A DNA stretch of 13,023 bases, taken from NCBI GenBank assembly GCA_009663005.1, contig VIGQ01001186.1, positions 15,001 through 28,023 of the forward strand, in the 5' to 3' direction. Positions 1 to 7,869 of this stretch are shown here, piece by piece (position 1 is the stretch's first letter; the number at the start of each line of letters is the position of its first letter). This DNA comes from Actinidia chinensis (Eukaryota; Streptophyta; Magnoliopsida; Ericales; Actinidiaceae). The position numbers were made by a program, and so were the translations under genes. Below the pieces are notes generated by a model, which worked only from the letters and a program-made list of their open reading frames with translations, was not told the DNA's origin and ran no database searches.

Positions 1-148
1 TTGGTGAATTTAAAAGTAAGGAAATGTAGGTTTTCAATAAAAATATAAGATCGGAGTAAAGAATTTTATTTTTGAAGTGAAATATTAATGGATCTAGTTC
101 AGATTTTATATTTTTTCACAATCTCTTTCTATATATTTGAATACCCAA

Positions 149-447
149 TACTGCCCACGAGGATAAGCTATTGATGACTTGTAAAACTAGAGCGAATGAA
201 TGACTAAATGTAGAAAAACTGTATCTCTTTCTTCCATAATGATTGTTTAGAAGAAATTGGTATTGAGTTAATTTATTAAAAATACATACATCCTCTTTAT
301 ATAGAGGAAACCTAAAACGAATAGTTTGCATAAGCACATAATACTAAATTAAATAAAGTAGTGCATCATCAGGGAATATATTCAGAATATATTCTGTAAT
401 TAGAATATATTTTGAATATTATCTAACTATATATACAATATATTCTA
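149..447 (-). repeat. 3' LTR (minus sense) of the left LTR element
   Basis: This is the left copy of the repeat. The shared core is clearest at 268-312 (the TTTATTAAAAATACATAC block and CTCTTTATATAGAGG) and at 372-431 (three AATATATTC-type words ending in TCTAACTATA). It matches 955-1000 and 1060-1118 in the right copy. The lower boundary is approximate, because similarity fades below about 210. Confidence 0.58.
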
Positions 448-449
448 TT

Positions 450-459
450 TCCCCTTAAA
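450..459 (-). other. Polypurine tract of the left LTR element
   Basis: The minus strand reads TTTAAGGGGAAA immediately before the left repeat, the position expected for the plus-strand primer of an LTR element. It is short and the call depends on the element model. Confidence 0.4.
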
Positions 460-841
460 CAGAACCATTCGATATTTTTCCTTCACATTTTCCTCTTCGC
501 ATGTTCTATCCTTCACCAAGTCTACCGCCCACTTCCTGGACGTTCCTAATTCTCCCCCGCCAGCGGCTCCGCCATTCTTTTCTTGTCCCCCTACTCTCTG
601 TTTCATATAGTAAAACTGTACCCTCCCATTTTCGTGATTATCATTTTTATTTTGCTCTTTTTACTTTGCAATGAGTCTCGAAATTTTTCGTGAGGCCTCT
701 CTATCCTAATTGGCAGAAAGTAAGAAAGATATGAGATACTCTTGAGACTCACACTGGGTACATGGTTGACTTACCGTCTAAAAATCAACAGTGGGATGCA
801 ATGAGTGTATATTAAGACTAGGCGGATGGCACTGTTTGAAA
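460..841. other. Non-coding interior of the left LTR element
   Basis: This holds a moderately GC-rich patch at 515-600 and otherwise mixed sequence. All frames are broken within a few dozen codons and no gag, protease, integrase or reverse transcriptase motif was seen. Confidence 0.45.
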
Positions 842-849
842 GATACCAA
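842..849 (-). other. Decayed primer-binding-site remnant
   Basis: The minus strand reads TTGGTATC here, the first bases of the usual plant initiator-Met tRNA primer site (TGGTATCAGAGC). The following bases no longer match. Its place just inside the right repeat supports the LTR interpretation, but eight bases could also match by chance. Confidence 0.4.
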
Positions 850-1135
850 GGCAAGCCTGGGTTGCTGTGACTTTCTCACAACATGTGATGGATAGGAGGA
901 GAATTTTTGCTTATGTTGTTTTTCTGTACTGATATTAAAAGAAATTGTATTTCGTTGAATTTATTAAAAATACATACGAGTCCTCTTTATATAGAGGAAA
1001 AGTTAAGAATAGTTTTGTATAACTAAACAATAATAAATTACATAAAATATGTATCAATCAGAATATATTCTACATATATTCTGGTACTAGAATATATTCT
1101 GAATATATTCTAACTATAATGTAAAAATTTCTAAT
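850..1135 (-). repeat. 5' LTR (minus sense) of the left LTR element
   Basis: This is the right copy of the repeat. It carries the same TATA block at 983-999 (CTCTTTATATAGAGG) and AGAATATATTC words at 1062-1110. Compared with the left copy it has a GAG insertion before the TATA block and small indels elsewhere. On the minus strand it would be the promoter-bearing 5' LTR, with transcription running toward lower coordinates. Confidence 0.58.
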
Positions 1136-1307
1136 AATTATAATCTTTATGAGAATCTTAATCACTCCTATTATATCTGTCATTTCAAATTCATCCATGT
1201 AAATTATTCAAACTCAATGTTGAAAATGTACTCGCAAATTAGTAATTAATAATGTGTCAAAACCACCCTTCATTTGAAATGCACATCTCCCGAAATGGAG
1301 ACTCTAA

Positions 1308-1448
1308 GGCCATATTGGAATAAAGGATTTGTTGATGAAAACTGAAATGAAAATAAAATATTATATGATCCATCAACCGCAACTATTAAATCATCTACAT
1401 ATTTATTTTAATAATTTTTTTCATCAAATTATTGATTCAAACCAAGCC
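1308..1448. mobile_element. Tourist-like (PIF/Harbinger) MITE with TAA target duplication
   Basis: A 141-bp foldback. The left end begins GGCCATATTGGAAT and the right end, read in reverse, begins GGCTTGGTTTGAAT. The two arms stay alignable for about 60 bases, sharing ATTTG, GATGAAAA and AAAATAAATAT-type stretches. Both ends are flanked directly by TAA (1305-1307 and 1449-1451), the 3-bp target preferred by PIF/Harbinger transposases, and GG(C/G)-type termini are usual for Tourist elements. There is no coding capacity, so movement would have needed a transposase from elsewhere. Arm divergence indicates age. Confidence 0.72.
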
Positions 1449-1484
1449 TAAAAATTTGTTATTGACCTTGTCCTTCAAGGACTG

Positions 1485-1519
1485 TTTTTCTTTCTTTTTT
1501 TTTCTTTTTCTTTTTTTGG
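1485..1519. repeat. T/C-rich low-complexity tract
   Basis: A run of T broken by single C bases just right of the MITE. It produces a Phe-rich open frame on the plus strand with no coding character. Confidence 0.7.
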
Positions 1520-2104
1520 TTCCTCTGAAAAGTCCTCCTAGAGTGGTTTTGGATGGCCTGAAATATTCTGTGGAGATCTCCACTTATAAATCAGCATTCG
1601 TAGTAATTTTTTCTTGGGTGTGTGTTTGAATTCAAATTTGGTGGAAAAGAAAAGAGAGAAAGGTAAAAATTAAATTGATCAACTGTTTTCAAATAATTTT
1701 TATTTTTATTTTTTTATTTCATAAATTCCCCCTTTAAACCATCGAATTCAAATCCAATCTATGCTCTATAAAATTGTTTTCCAATCATGAATTTTTGAAG
1801 AAATTTACAACTAAAAAGGAAAGTTGTAGAAAAATTAAAGAAATATGCGGTATTAGCTTATCCAATTTTAAATATTTCTTTAAAAATTAAAGAAAATATT
1901 GGGTGTAATTCTTTATTTATTTTCCCGAGTTTTTTAGAAAGATCTTACAGCTAATGGCGATTGGACTAAAACCTTTCAATTGAGACCAAGAAGGGCCCAC
2001 CACTAAATTCCTTTACTCGTCCTCTCTTTTTTCCCGTCTTATGTCTTTAGGTCCCCACTCTGCCTAGTATGCTAGCCGAGCCTCTACAGACAGTTGCTGT
2101 TCTC
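1520..2104. other. AT-rich spacer without recognisable feature
   Basis: Only short open frames occur, with A/T runs near 1690-1720 and 1880-1925. A slightly more GC-rich patch at 2000-2090 has no motif that I recognise. Confidence 0.5.
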
Positions 2105-2106
2105 CA

Positions 2107-2254
2107 TAGGGTGACATTTTAGAGTTAGGTTCTTCTGAAGGTAGTTGTATAAAGTTTTCATTAAGTATACACAAACGACGTCATTTTAAACATTCTAGAA
2201 ATACTTTAAACAAAAACTATGCCCATTCAGGATGAACTCTAAAATGTCACCCTA
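2107..2254. mobile_element. MITE-like foldback with perfect 22-bp arms
   Basis: The sequence at 2105-2126 is exactly the reverse complement of 2235-2256 (core GGGTGACATTTTAGAGTT). Inside the perfect arms, imperfect pairing continues for about another 30 bases (AGGTTCTTCTGAA against TCATCCTGAA). If the terminal bases are GGGTG and CACCC, the element is 144 bp (2109-2252) flanked by TA on both sides, as for Tc1/mariner-type targets. The extra CA/TG outside would then be coincidence, so the superfamily is not settled. There is no coding capacity. The loop contains an ACGACGTC motif at 2176-2183. Confidence 0.68.
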
Positions 2255-2268
2255 TGAAAAACGACGTT

Positions 2269-2288
2269 AAAAAACGACGACGTTTTTT
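2269..2288. repeat. Small palindrome around ACGACGACG
   Basis: AAAAAACG at 2269-2276 and CGTTTTTT at 2281-2288 pair across a 4-base gap. The neighbourhood also has ACGACG words at 2261-2266 and 2176-2181, so this CpG-rich word recurs three times in about 110 bases. Confidence 0.55.
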
Positions 2289-2289
2289 G

Positions 2290-2640
2290 ATTTTTAAGTG
2301 TCCAAAACAACTTATTTTATATATAATTTCTTGCACTTCAGACTGATGCGGAATCAGACATTTTACCCTGTGGGCTACATCCTATTTTTACTAAAATTGC
2401 AATAAACTATTAGTTAATGTTTTTGGATTATCGAAATTTGGTAGGGAAAGAAAATACTCATGCTAAAGAACCTAAAAGTCCTGAACTCTCGGACAAACCA
2501 ATGCATTTGAAATTAATTACTAAATATAATATATTAAAATATAATGTTTCCAACACTTTTGATAAAATGGAAAGTCAAATAGGGAGAAAATAATAAGCCA
2601 ATCCAATGAAATAGACTTTATTGCACTGTTCTCAAACGAA
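2290..2640. other. AT-rich spacer without recognisable feature
   Basis: Only short frames are present. An A/T-rich stretch at 2510-2560 and the poly(A)-like signal at its right edge (annotated separately) are the only structures seen. Confidence 0.5.
2616..2622 (-). promoter_or_regulatory. Possible polyadenylation signal (minus strand)
   Basis: The minus strand reads GCAATAAAG here, a canonical AATAAA hexamer context, about 180 bases downstream of the minus-strand TATA box at 2798-2806. This spacing is what an LTR (TATA, R region, poly(A) signal) would show. In AT-rich DNA the hexamer alone is weak evidence. Confidence 0.35.
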
Positions 2641-3540
2641 CCGCATCAGGATCCGTTTTCCATCACACAAAACACACTAGCCAAACACGCCTACAAACCA
2701 AAAGCACAAACGACAAAAGCCCCAACAAAGATTGGGCAAACACGCAATACGCTACAGTACTGCACAGCCCCATAAACGATGTAACCGCCTCAGGCCCCTA
2801 TTTATATTTGCCAGAACGAGACCCGAACAGATTTCCGCGACCCGATTCGGAGGCTGCTCTCAAACCGGAGGGCAGTGGAGGGATGTGATTCCGGGAGCAC
2901 GAGAAATCGGACGGAGAGGACTTTGTCTGTGGTTGACGAACCGGTGACGGTCCAGGGACGTGTTGAAGTACTACTTTTCTTTACTCCCTCACCTTTAATT
3001 AATCCCATGGGTGGACGGTCGCAGGGCGTTGGACCCAAGAGATGTGCGCGGGCGTGTTCGCAGCCCTCGACGCAGGACGGTGCTAATCCGAAGGCGGCGA
3101 GGACAGGGGCGCGAATTTCCAGGATTGGGGTTGCTGATGACTTGGCAGAGGCCGGTGAGTAGTGCGCATCATAAACTGGTGGTACGGGGCCATGGACACC
3201 ACCAACTCGAGGTCGGAAGGCGAGGAGCTTGTGAATCGGTGTCCGTCACGGCGCTCAAGGCTTCAATACAGGGCGAGTACCACCCTCCTTCTCTCGTTGG
3301 AAGATTCCTTCACCAATTCCTGCTGGGTTAGCCAGTTCCTTGCACTACGAAGGCCTGGAGAGAGAGGAGACTAGAGATTTGTATGAGAGATAAGGGGATG
3401 GGGTTGCTGGTGAGGTATTAGGAGGTGTGATCATGGGGATTTCTACATAGGGGGGGGATGGTAAAAGTGGTCTTTTTGTCAGTGTTTTTTGTATTGTTTT
3501 CCGGCCCAAAGGGGATTTGAATGATTGTTATTATTTACAC
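2640..3540 (-). other. GC-rich island, possible LTR or captured gene 5' region
   Basis: Base composition rises sharply against the AT-rich surroundings, especially 2820-3360, and CpG is frequent. The minus strand shows a CT-rich leader-like segment (about 3350-3420), an ATG in good context at 3194 opening a 36-codon frame, and an overlapping minus-strand frame that is open for about 150 codons (roughly 3255-2802) but has no early ATG. The plus strand also has overlapping 70-106 codon frames, as expected by chance in GC-rich DNA. No protein family was recognised in any frame. With the TATA box and AATAAAG on the minus strand it could be a solo LTR, a Pack-MULE-type captured fragment, or a dead gene's 5' end. 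No target duplication or terminal repeat was found. Confidence 0.4.
2798..2806 (-). promoter_or_regulatory. Consensus TATA box, minus strand
   Basis: The minus strand reads ATATAAATAGGGG, a near-perfect plant TATA box with the GC flank usual for strong plant core promoters. A start about 30 bases on, near 2770, would give a transcript running toward lower coordinates to the AATAAAG at 2616-2622. Confidence 0.5.
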
Positions 3541-3663
3541 ACGAATAGCCCCCCCAGTTAATAAATTTTTTTTTAATTATAATTTGTGTCTAAATTACTT
3601 GTCCAATTATTCATTACCGTAAAGTGACAACAAAAAATATGTAAAATTTTCCACTCAAGTGTG

Positions 3664-3676
3664 CCATTAGGTTTTG
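3664..3676. repeat. Left 13-bp direct repeat around the third foldback
   Basis: CCATTAGGTTTTG occurs here and again, identically, at 3870-3882. The copy ends 7 bases before the foldback's left arm. Confidence 0.7.
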
Positions 3677-3683
3677 GAACAAT

Positions 3684-3864
3684 CTATGGGTCCCTCCATC
3701 TTTGGGTACCCCAGAATGCACACCCAGAGAGAGATAGATACAAAAGAACATGTGGGATGTCCCACACACTCCAAATGTTGGATGTCCCACCCCAAATGTG
3801 TGGGACCCACTCTCTTTGTGTCTATGGTGTGCATTTAGGATATCCTAAAATGGAGTACCCATAG
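3684..3864. mobile_element. 181-bp foldback (MITE-like) with ~40-bp inverted arms
   Basis: The left arm (3684-3724) runs CTATGGGT, CTCCAT, then GAATGCACACC; the reverse complement of the right arm (3826-3864) runs CTATGGGT, CTCCAT, then AAATGCACACC, with small indels between. Subterminal GTGGGATGTCCCAC (3752-3765) is itself a hairpin, and GGATGTCCCAC recurs at 3780-3790. Identical 13-bp direct repeats lie just outside, but offset by 7 bases on the left and 5 on the right. That is unusual for a target duplication, which should abut the ends. It has no coding capacity. Superfamily is unassigned. Confidence 0.65.
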
Positions 3865-3869
3865 CCTAC

Positions 3870-3882
3870 CCATTAGGTTTTG
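3870..3882. repeat. Right 13-bp direct repeat around the third foldback
   Basis: Identical to 3664-3676 (CCATTAGGTTTTG), starting 5 bases after the right arm ends. The pair may be a target duplication whose inner bases have eroded, or the older host sequence in two copies. Confidence 0.7.
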
Positions 3883-3889
3883 CACCCCA

Positions 3890-4600
3890 CCTCCGCCTGC
3901 TTGCTTGGTTGAAAAGAGAAGGCGCTAAGGCTCCTTTTGGTACTAAATTGTTTTTACTTATTTTTTTATATTTTCAATAACTAAAGTCAGTTAGATTGAC
4001 TTGTTTTAGTTTATGTTTTATTTATTTATTTATTTTTAGCTAGTAACATACAAACAAAAATTAAATAAATCTATTTGTTTAGTAGGCAAGCTTAAAAAAA
4101 AAATTGAATTTTAAAGGCATTAACCAGAGCCCTAACTTTTGCAACAGATCCCCATGTTGTGTAACACCTTGAACAAATAGCCACATGGAATTATTAGTAT
4201 TGAGTCTAGTATATTCCACTTTACTTAACATTAGATGAGCTGTTTTACATTTATTTGATTGATGAAACATGTAGGACCCTCTCATTTTACATGAATTTCA
4301 ACTCTACTATTTCAAGGTATTTTCAACTAATCAAAAACATTGTCAAGTGGGTGATATAAATTACACTCATTATACTTTTGTTTACTGGGATTCAGTTTAT
4401 GATTTCAATCATCATAAGTAAGTAATGTGCATCCACTTTGTCATGATCAAATTATGTTTCGCCCAACCTACTCTCTAGCTTTTAATTTTTAAACCGTCAA
4501 CCACAATACTTACATAGATAAACTATGAGATGGAGGAGGAGAGCGACAGGGAAGGGCCCATTGGTGGTGGGTTGTTGCAAAGAGAATGGGTATAGTGTTG
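3890..4600. other. AT-rich spacer with a short TTTA microsatellite
   Basis: A (TTTA)n-type run lies at about 4016-4036. The minus-strand frame at 4079-4285 has no recognisable domain and starts in a poly-A/T context, so it is not called. No other structure was seen. Confidence 0.5.
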
Positions 4601-4607
4601 GGACTAT

Positions 4608-4990
4608 TTTTCCCACCCCCCCAAACGCCAAACAAACCCCCGGCCCCACCCCCAAATCCTTTAGACATTACCCCCTACTCCCAGTCAACTAACTAACCCT
4701 TTTCCCCCTCCCCCATGCAACCCCCCCTCTTTTTTTTCAGTTTTTTTTTTTTTATTTTTGTTTTTTTTACATTATTATTTTTTTATCAGCTTTATTTTTT
4801 TATTAAATTTTTTCTTTTTCCCCTTAAACCACTCCCAGCAACTACCTTTTTTTTCCCTCCCTCCACCAACCCCCGCGTTTTTTTTTTCAGTTTTTTTTTC
4901 GTTTTGTTTTTTTTATTAGTATTTTTATCATTTTGTTTTTTTATAAATTTTTACTTTTTTTTCTTTATTCAGTTTATTTTTTTTTTTGGA
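4608..4990. repeat. Polypyrimidine block with imperfect tandem duplication
   Basis: One strand is almost entirely C and T for nearly 400 bases: mostly C-rich to about 4730, then T-rich. The block from a C-run through T(8-10)CAGT(9-12) occurs twice, with CAG at 4738-4740 and again at 4888-4890, a 150-base offset. Each is followed by T-rich text with a TTTATCA word and then a second C-patch or T-run. This looks like an old tandem duplication. The Phe-rich open frame across it (4715-4993) is a product of base composition. Confidence 0.65.
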
Positions 4991-5141
4991 TAAAAATATT
5001 TCTTATTATATATTTCTAGGATCTTTTATTTATTTTTTATAAAAGAATTTTTTTAATAATATGGATCCCAAATTTATAATATGTTTTAAATTTTCTCTCA
5101 ATTTATAAATTTAATGCAAAACTAATTACATAGATTTTTTT
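4991..5141. other. AT-rich spacer
   Basis: Nothing beyond A/T runs was seen. Confidence 0.5.
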
Positions 5142-5226
5142 TAAGACTAGACTAGACAAGACAAAACACTAATTCAGGGGACAATGACATCTATCAGGGT
5201 GTATAAGACAAGACTAACTAGACTTA
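5142..5226. repeat. Patch rich in AGACTAG / AGACAAGAC words
   Basis: AAGACTAGACTAGACAAGAC at 5142-5161 is echoed by AAGACAAGACTAACTAGACTT at about 5205-5225, with CAGGGGACA and ATCAGGGTG between them. The outer words can pair imperfectly as an inverted repeat. I do not recognise the element, which may be an eroded retrotransposon end. Confidence 0.4.
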
Positions 5227-5640
5227 TTACTGTATTGCATATAGTTATAAAAATAATTATTTTTCCTTATGTATTTCTTTATGACAAATCAAACTACTAA
5301 AAAACTTAAGTATTTAAAATTTTTAACAACAATTCGGAAGAAGAGATGGTATTACAAAATAACAATAATTCTCTTATGTGGTTTAAAAATTTTATATAAC
5401 AATTGGACCGTAAAAGTAAAAAAAATAAAAATATATTTTTTTTTAATAAATAACCAATAGATGTTATTAAAAAAAATAATGGGTGAGAAATAGAGAGATG
5501 AAGGGTTTTTTGAACCTAAAAATTGGACAACACCATCATATCCCCACGGCCCATGCGTGCTCAGGGGTTGGTCAAAAATTTTCCATTGCGTAGGTATTAC
5601 CTGTAGGTGTTTATGTCACGTTTCAAAGTGTTTAAATTTC
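5227..5640. other. AT-rich spacer without gene
   Basis: A plus-strand open frame at 5269-5460 is Lys/Ile/Asn-rich, as A/T-rich DNA gives by chance, and has no domain. No other feature was recognised. Confidence 0.5.
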
Positions 5641-5845
5641 TAGGGTGAAATACACTTTACTACTCCTAGAAGTTTCAAATCATATACAAAATACCTTTGA
5701 TGTTTGAGAATAATATTGACATTCTTATGAGATTTGGAAACTTCTACACGTATCTTTTGCTATTTTACACTACTCCACTTTCCTGAGGTTCCGAGTTAAT
5801 ACGAAAGTATCTTTGACGTCAATCGTTCGTTAGCAAATGACGGGC
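5641..5845. repeat. Old dispersed plant repeat (CACTTTAC...GTTT type)
   Basis: The text begins AGGGTGAAATACACTTTAC and then repeats a theme at roughly 50-base spacing: an A/T word with ACAAAATACC or TACACTACTCC, a C/T patch, then a GTTTGAG, GATTTGG or GAGGTTCCGAG word. It closes with TTTGACGTCAATCGTTCGTTAG. This theme (ACACTTTACCCCC, then GAGGTTT) is familiar from abundant non-coding plant repeats, but I cannot name the family or its ends from sequence alone. Confidence 0.45.
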
Positions 5846-7127
5846 GCGTTAGCTGAATAATATTGGTTGTGAATACATAGGATTGCACTATTTTTTGACC
5901 AAAATTACTACATACTTCATAAACTATTGATTGAATGACCAAAAAGCTGAATCATTATTTGACCCATTAATTATTTGATTTTATCAGTTTATACTCTTTT
6001 CCCGTATACTAATTCTTAATATTTGTGAATAGTGATAAAAATTGATCACGTCTTGTTCATAGACTTAAATTAACTGTCTTATGTTTAAAATATTATTATT
6101 TTTTGGATTCCTCAGTATTCTTATAGAGTATAGAATCTTTTATCAAAAAAAAAAAAATGACATATATAGTATTCCATGCCACTATTCAGCCTGCCGTCAA
6201 AGTGTCTTTTTAATTATAATTCGAACCTTAGAGATAGTTATTGAAAATGAGAGAATCTATTATAAGTTTCAAACTTAAAGAAAAGTCACTGTTTATTTTT
6301 TAAACATCAGAAATATTGTTGTGTATTACCCTGGAACTTGTCACCTTTAAATTTATTAGGAGGACAGTTCAAATAGACTCATCCCTCCAGTCAAAGCAGT
6401 CAGCCAACTTTTTGACCCTGCCTCTGGATGCTAGACGTATCCCCCGTCGCTTGTTTTTAATTGGTTAGGCTGTGTTTGGGACCAAAGCGTGGCTTTTTAA
6501 ACCCACCTCTATCATAAACCAGTTAGAGACCGTTTAGACTTTTCAAACAAGTTAATTGACTCTAGGTCCTTTATATCCTCTGTTGTCAGCAAAATATTAT
6601 TGGTTTGATGATTCTAAATTATCACTGTGGTGGTAATATCCGTCCACACAACCAAATTTTTAGCGTCAAAAAAAATTAAGAAAAAAATCCGAGGTCTTGT
6701 TTGGAATAATTTTTTATGTAGGGGTAATTTAAAAACAAACGTTTTCCGGGGGATCTATAATAATAAATCATATGTAAGGTTTTTTTTTAAATATTGCATA
6801 ATAAAAACAAAATCCAAGTGTGTTTTGTTATAACGAGTGGGGCGTCTGTTGTGGAAAAATAAATAAAAAAAGAAATGAGACCCAATGAGGAATACACTTG
6901 AGAGTGAATAGATATGGCAAAATTACATGATACTATATGGTATTGGAGACGGTACCAAAAGAGGCGCGAATTTTAATATTGGAAGATAAATTTCATAACA
7001 AAAGTTTTGTAAGTTATATAAAAAATACAATATTAGTGTTTAACTTTTAGAAGTATGCAGTTTATTAATACGAAAATATTAATATTAGTACTAATATAAA
7101 ACTTCATTATTTTAAAACCAAAAAATC
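5846..7127. other. AT-rich spacer; no gene recognised
   Basis: It contains an (A)13 run near 6145-6157, a GGCTGTGTTTGGGACC word at 6471-6486 resembling the ends of some plant MITEs but without a matching inverted end, and a more GC-rich patch at 6400-6490. Open frames at 6081-6278 and 6627-6833 are low-complexity and have no domain. Confidence 0.5.
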
Positions 7128-7550
7128 TTATATGGCGTTCGGCCATCCAGCTTCTTCCTTTGGGGTTTCATTCCTGATTGGAGATTGGTAAGCTAGCCAG
7201 TTCAGTTCATTCCTATATAATTCCATGGCGTTGCTAAATTTACATTTTTTTTTTGGCTGGTGTATTGTAAATGTCACATTATTATGTATATTCAACCTAG
7301 ACAGGAGGGACAAAGAAGAGAGAGAACAAATTGGCAAGGAAAGAGGTCGGGAAGCTTCCCAAATAGTTTCAAAATGGCCTAGCAAGCTTTCAACACAAGT
7401 TCCATTGTTACCCATAAAGATGTGAGCATCATTAAAACACACAATAAAGTAAGGCATTTTAAGTCTTGAATATGTACCTGATTTGTTCAGAATAACATGT
7501 GAAGACCATTTCAAGAATTCTGAACCTGGACTAAGTTGTAGTCCTCCTTA
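7128..7550 (-). other. Unidentified minus-strand open frame, exon-like but unproven
   Basis: The minus frame is open from a TAA near 7550 down to a stop at 7128, about 140 codons, the longest in the window that is not low-complexity. It has no ATG near its start, the first Met codon being about 35 codons in, so it would have to be an internal exon or a fragment. About 35 codons in there is also a good donor-like sequence (CAG then GTACAT) in the same strand, which would end an exon of roughly 60 bases. The right half reads as varied amino acids, while the left half becomes Ser/Leu-rich. No family was recognised. The opposite strand carries a 66-codon frame over the same bases. It could be a gene fragment, a dead transposon, or chance. 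Confidence 0.25.
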
Positions 7551-7796
7551 AACTAGGCGTCTACTTCCAATGGACTGGGTTCAATTACTTACTCTTGAGA
7601 AATTATGATTGATCAGAGGTAATATGTCAAGGACCATTAAGCAAATTTCTGGAAAATGGGCCCAGACTCTCCTAGTGTTACGCTGTCTACTAATTGCAAA
7701 AATTGATTTTGTCATATATTTTTACATAAATTGTTGAAGCGATTATTGAACATGGTCCCGTGACTCAGTCCTATTTCTAAGACAAGCCAATAAAAC
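7551..7796. other. Spacer left of the TRIM
   Basis: Moderately AT-rich, with no motif or frame worth calling. Confidence 0.45.
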
Positions 7797-7869
7797 TGTA
7801 CGATAGCTTGGTATTTGTTGAGCCATTTTAATAACTCAAGCTTTTGGTGTGAATTTGATAATCTATCCA
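7797..7869 (+). repeat. 5' LTR of the TRIM
   Basis: Begins TG and ends CA (TGTACGATAGC ... CTATCCA). It is 73 bp and alignable end to end with 8009-8085. Confidence 0.7.

Larger units (their letters stand above)
149..1135 (-). mobile_element. Non-autonomous LTR element, decayed (TRIM/LARD-like, copia-style LTRs)
   Basis: Two direct repeats of roughly 290 bp flank about 400 bp of non-coding DNA. Both repeats, read on the minus strand, begin with clusters of AGAATATATTC, continue through a TATA-containing block (CCTCTATATAAAGAGG) and then a conserved TATTTTTAATAAATT block. This order (AT-rich start, TATA box, then the R/U5-like part) is typical of plant copia LTRs. A TTGGTATC remnant of a Met-tRNA primer site lies at the inner edge of the right repeat, and a purine tract (AAGGGGAAA) at the inner edge of the left one, which fits minus-strand orientation. 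No gag or pol reading was found inside, so the element would be non-autonomous or internally deleted. The repeats differ by many substitutions and indels, so it is old. Exact ends and a target duplication could not be fixed. Confidence 0.62.

Noticed and set aside
372..1110. Repeated AGAATATATTC words considered as a CRISPR-like array
   Set aside because: Spacing is irregular, the words are AT-only, and they lie within a pair of LTRs.
2732..3374. Several overlapping plus-strand frames of 70-106 codons in the GC island
   Set aside because: Multiple frames on both strands are open at once, as expected in GC-rich DNA. No domain or consistent start was seen, so none is called as a gene.
4715..4993. 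92-codon plus-strand open frame
   Set aside because: Almost all Phe from poly-T; a base-composition artefact of the pyrimidine block.
5269..5460. 63-codon Lys/Ile-rich frame
   Set aside because: Chance frame in A/T-rich DNA with no domain and low complexity.
6471..6710. GGCTGTGTTTGG at 6471 and GGTCTTGTTTGG at 6691 considered as MITE ends
   Set aside because: Both point the same way and no inverted partner (CCAAACA-type end) was found nearby.
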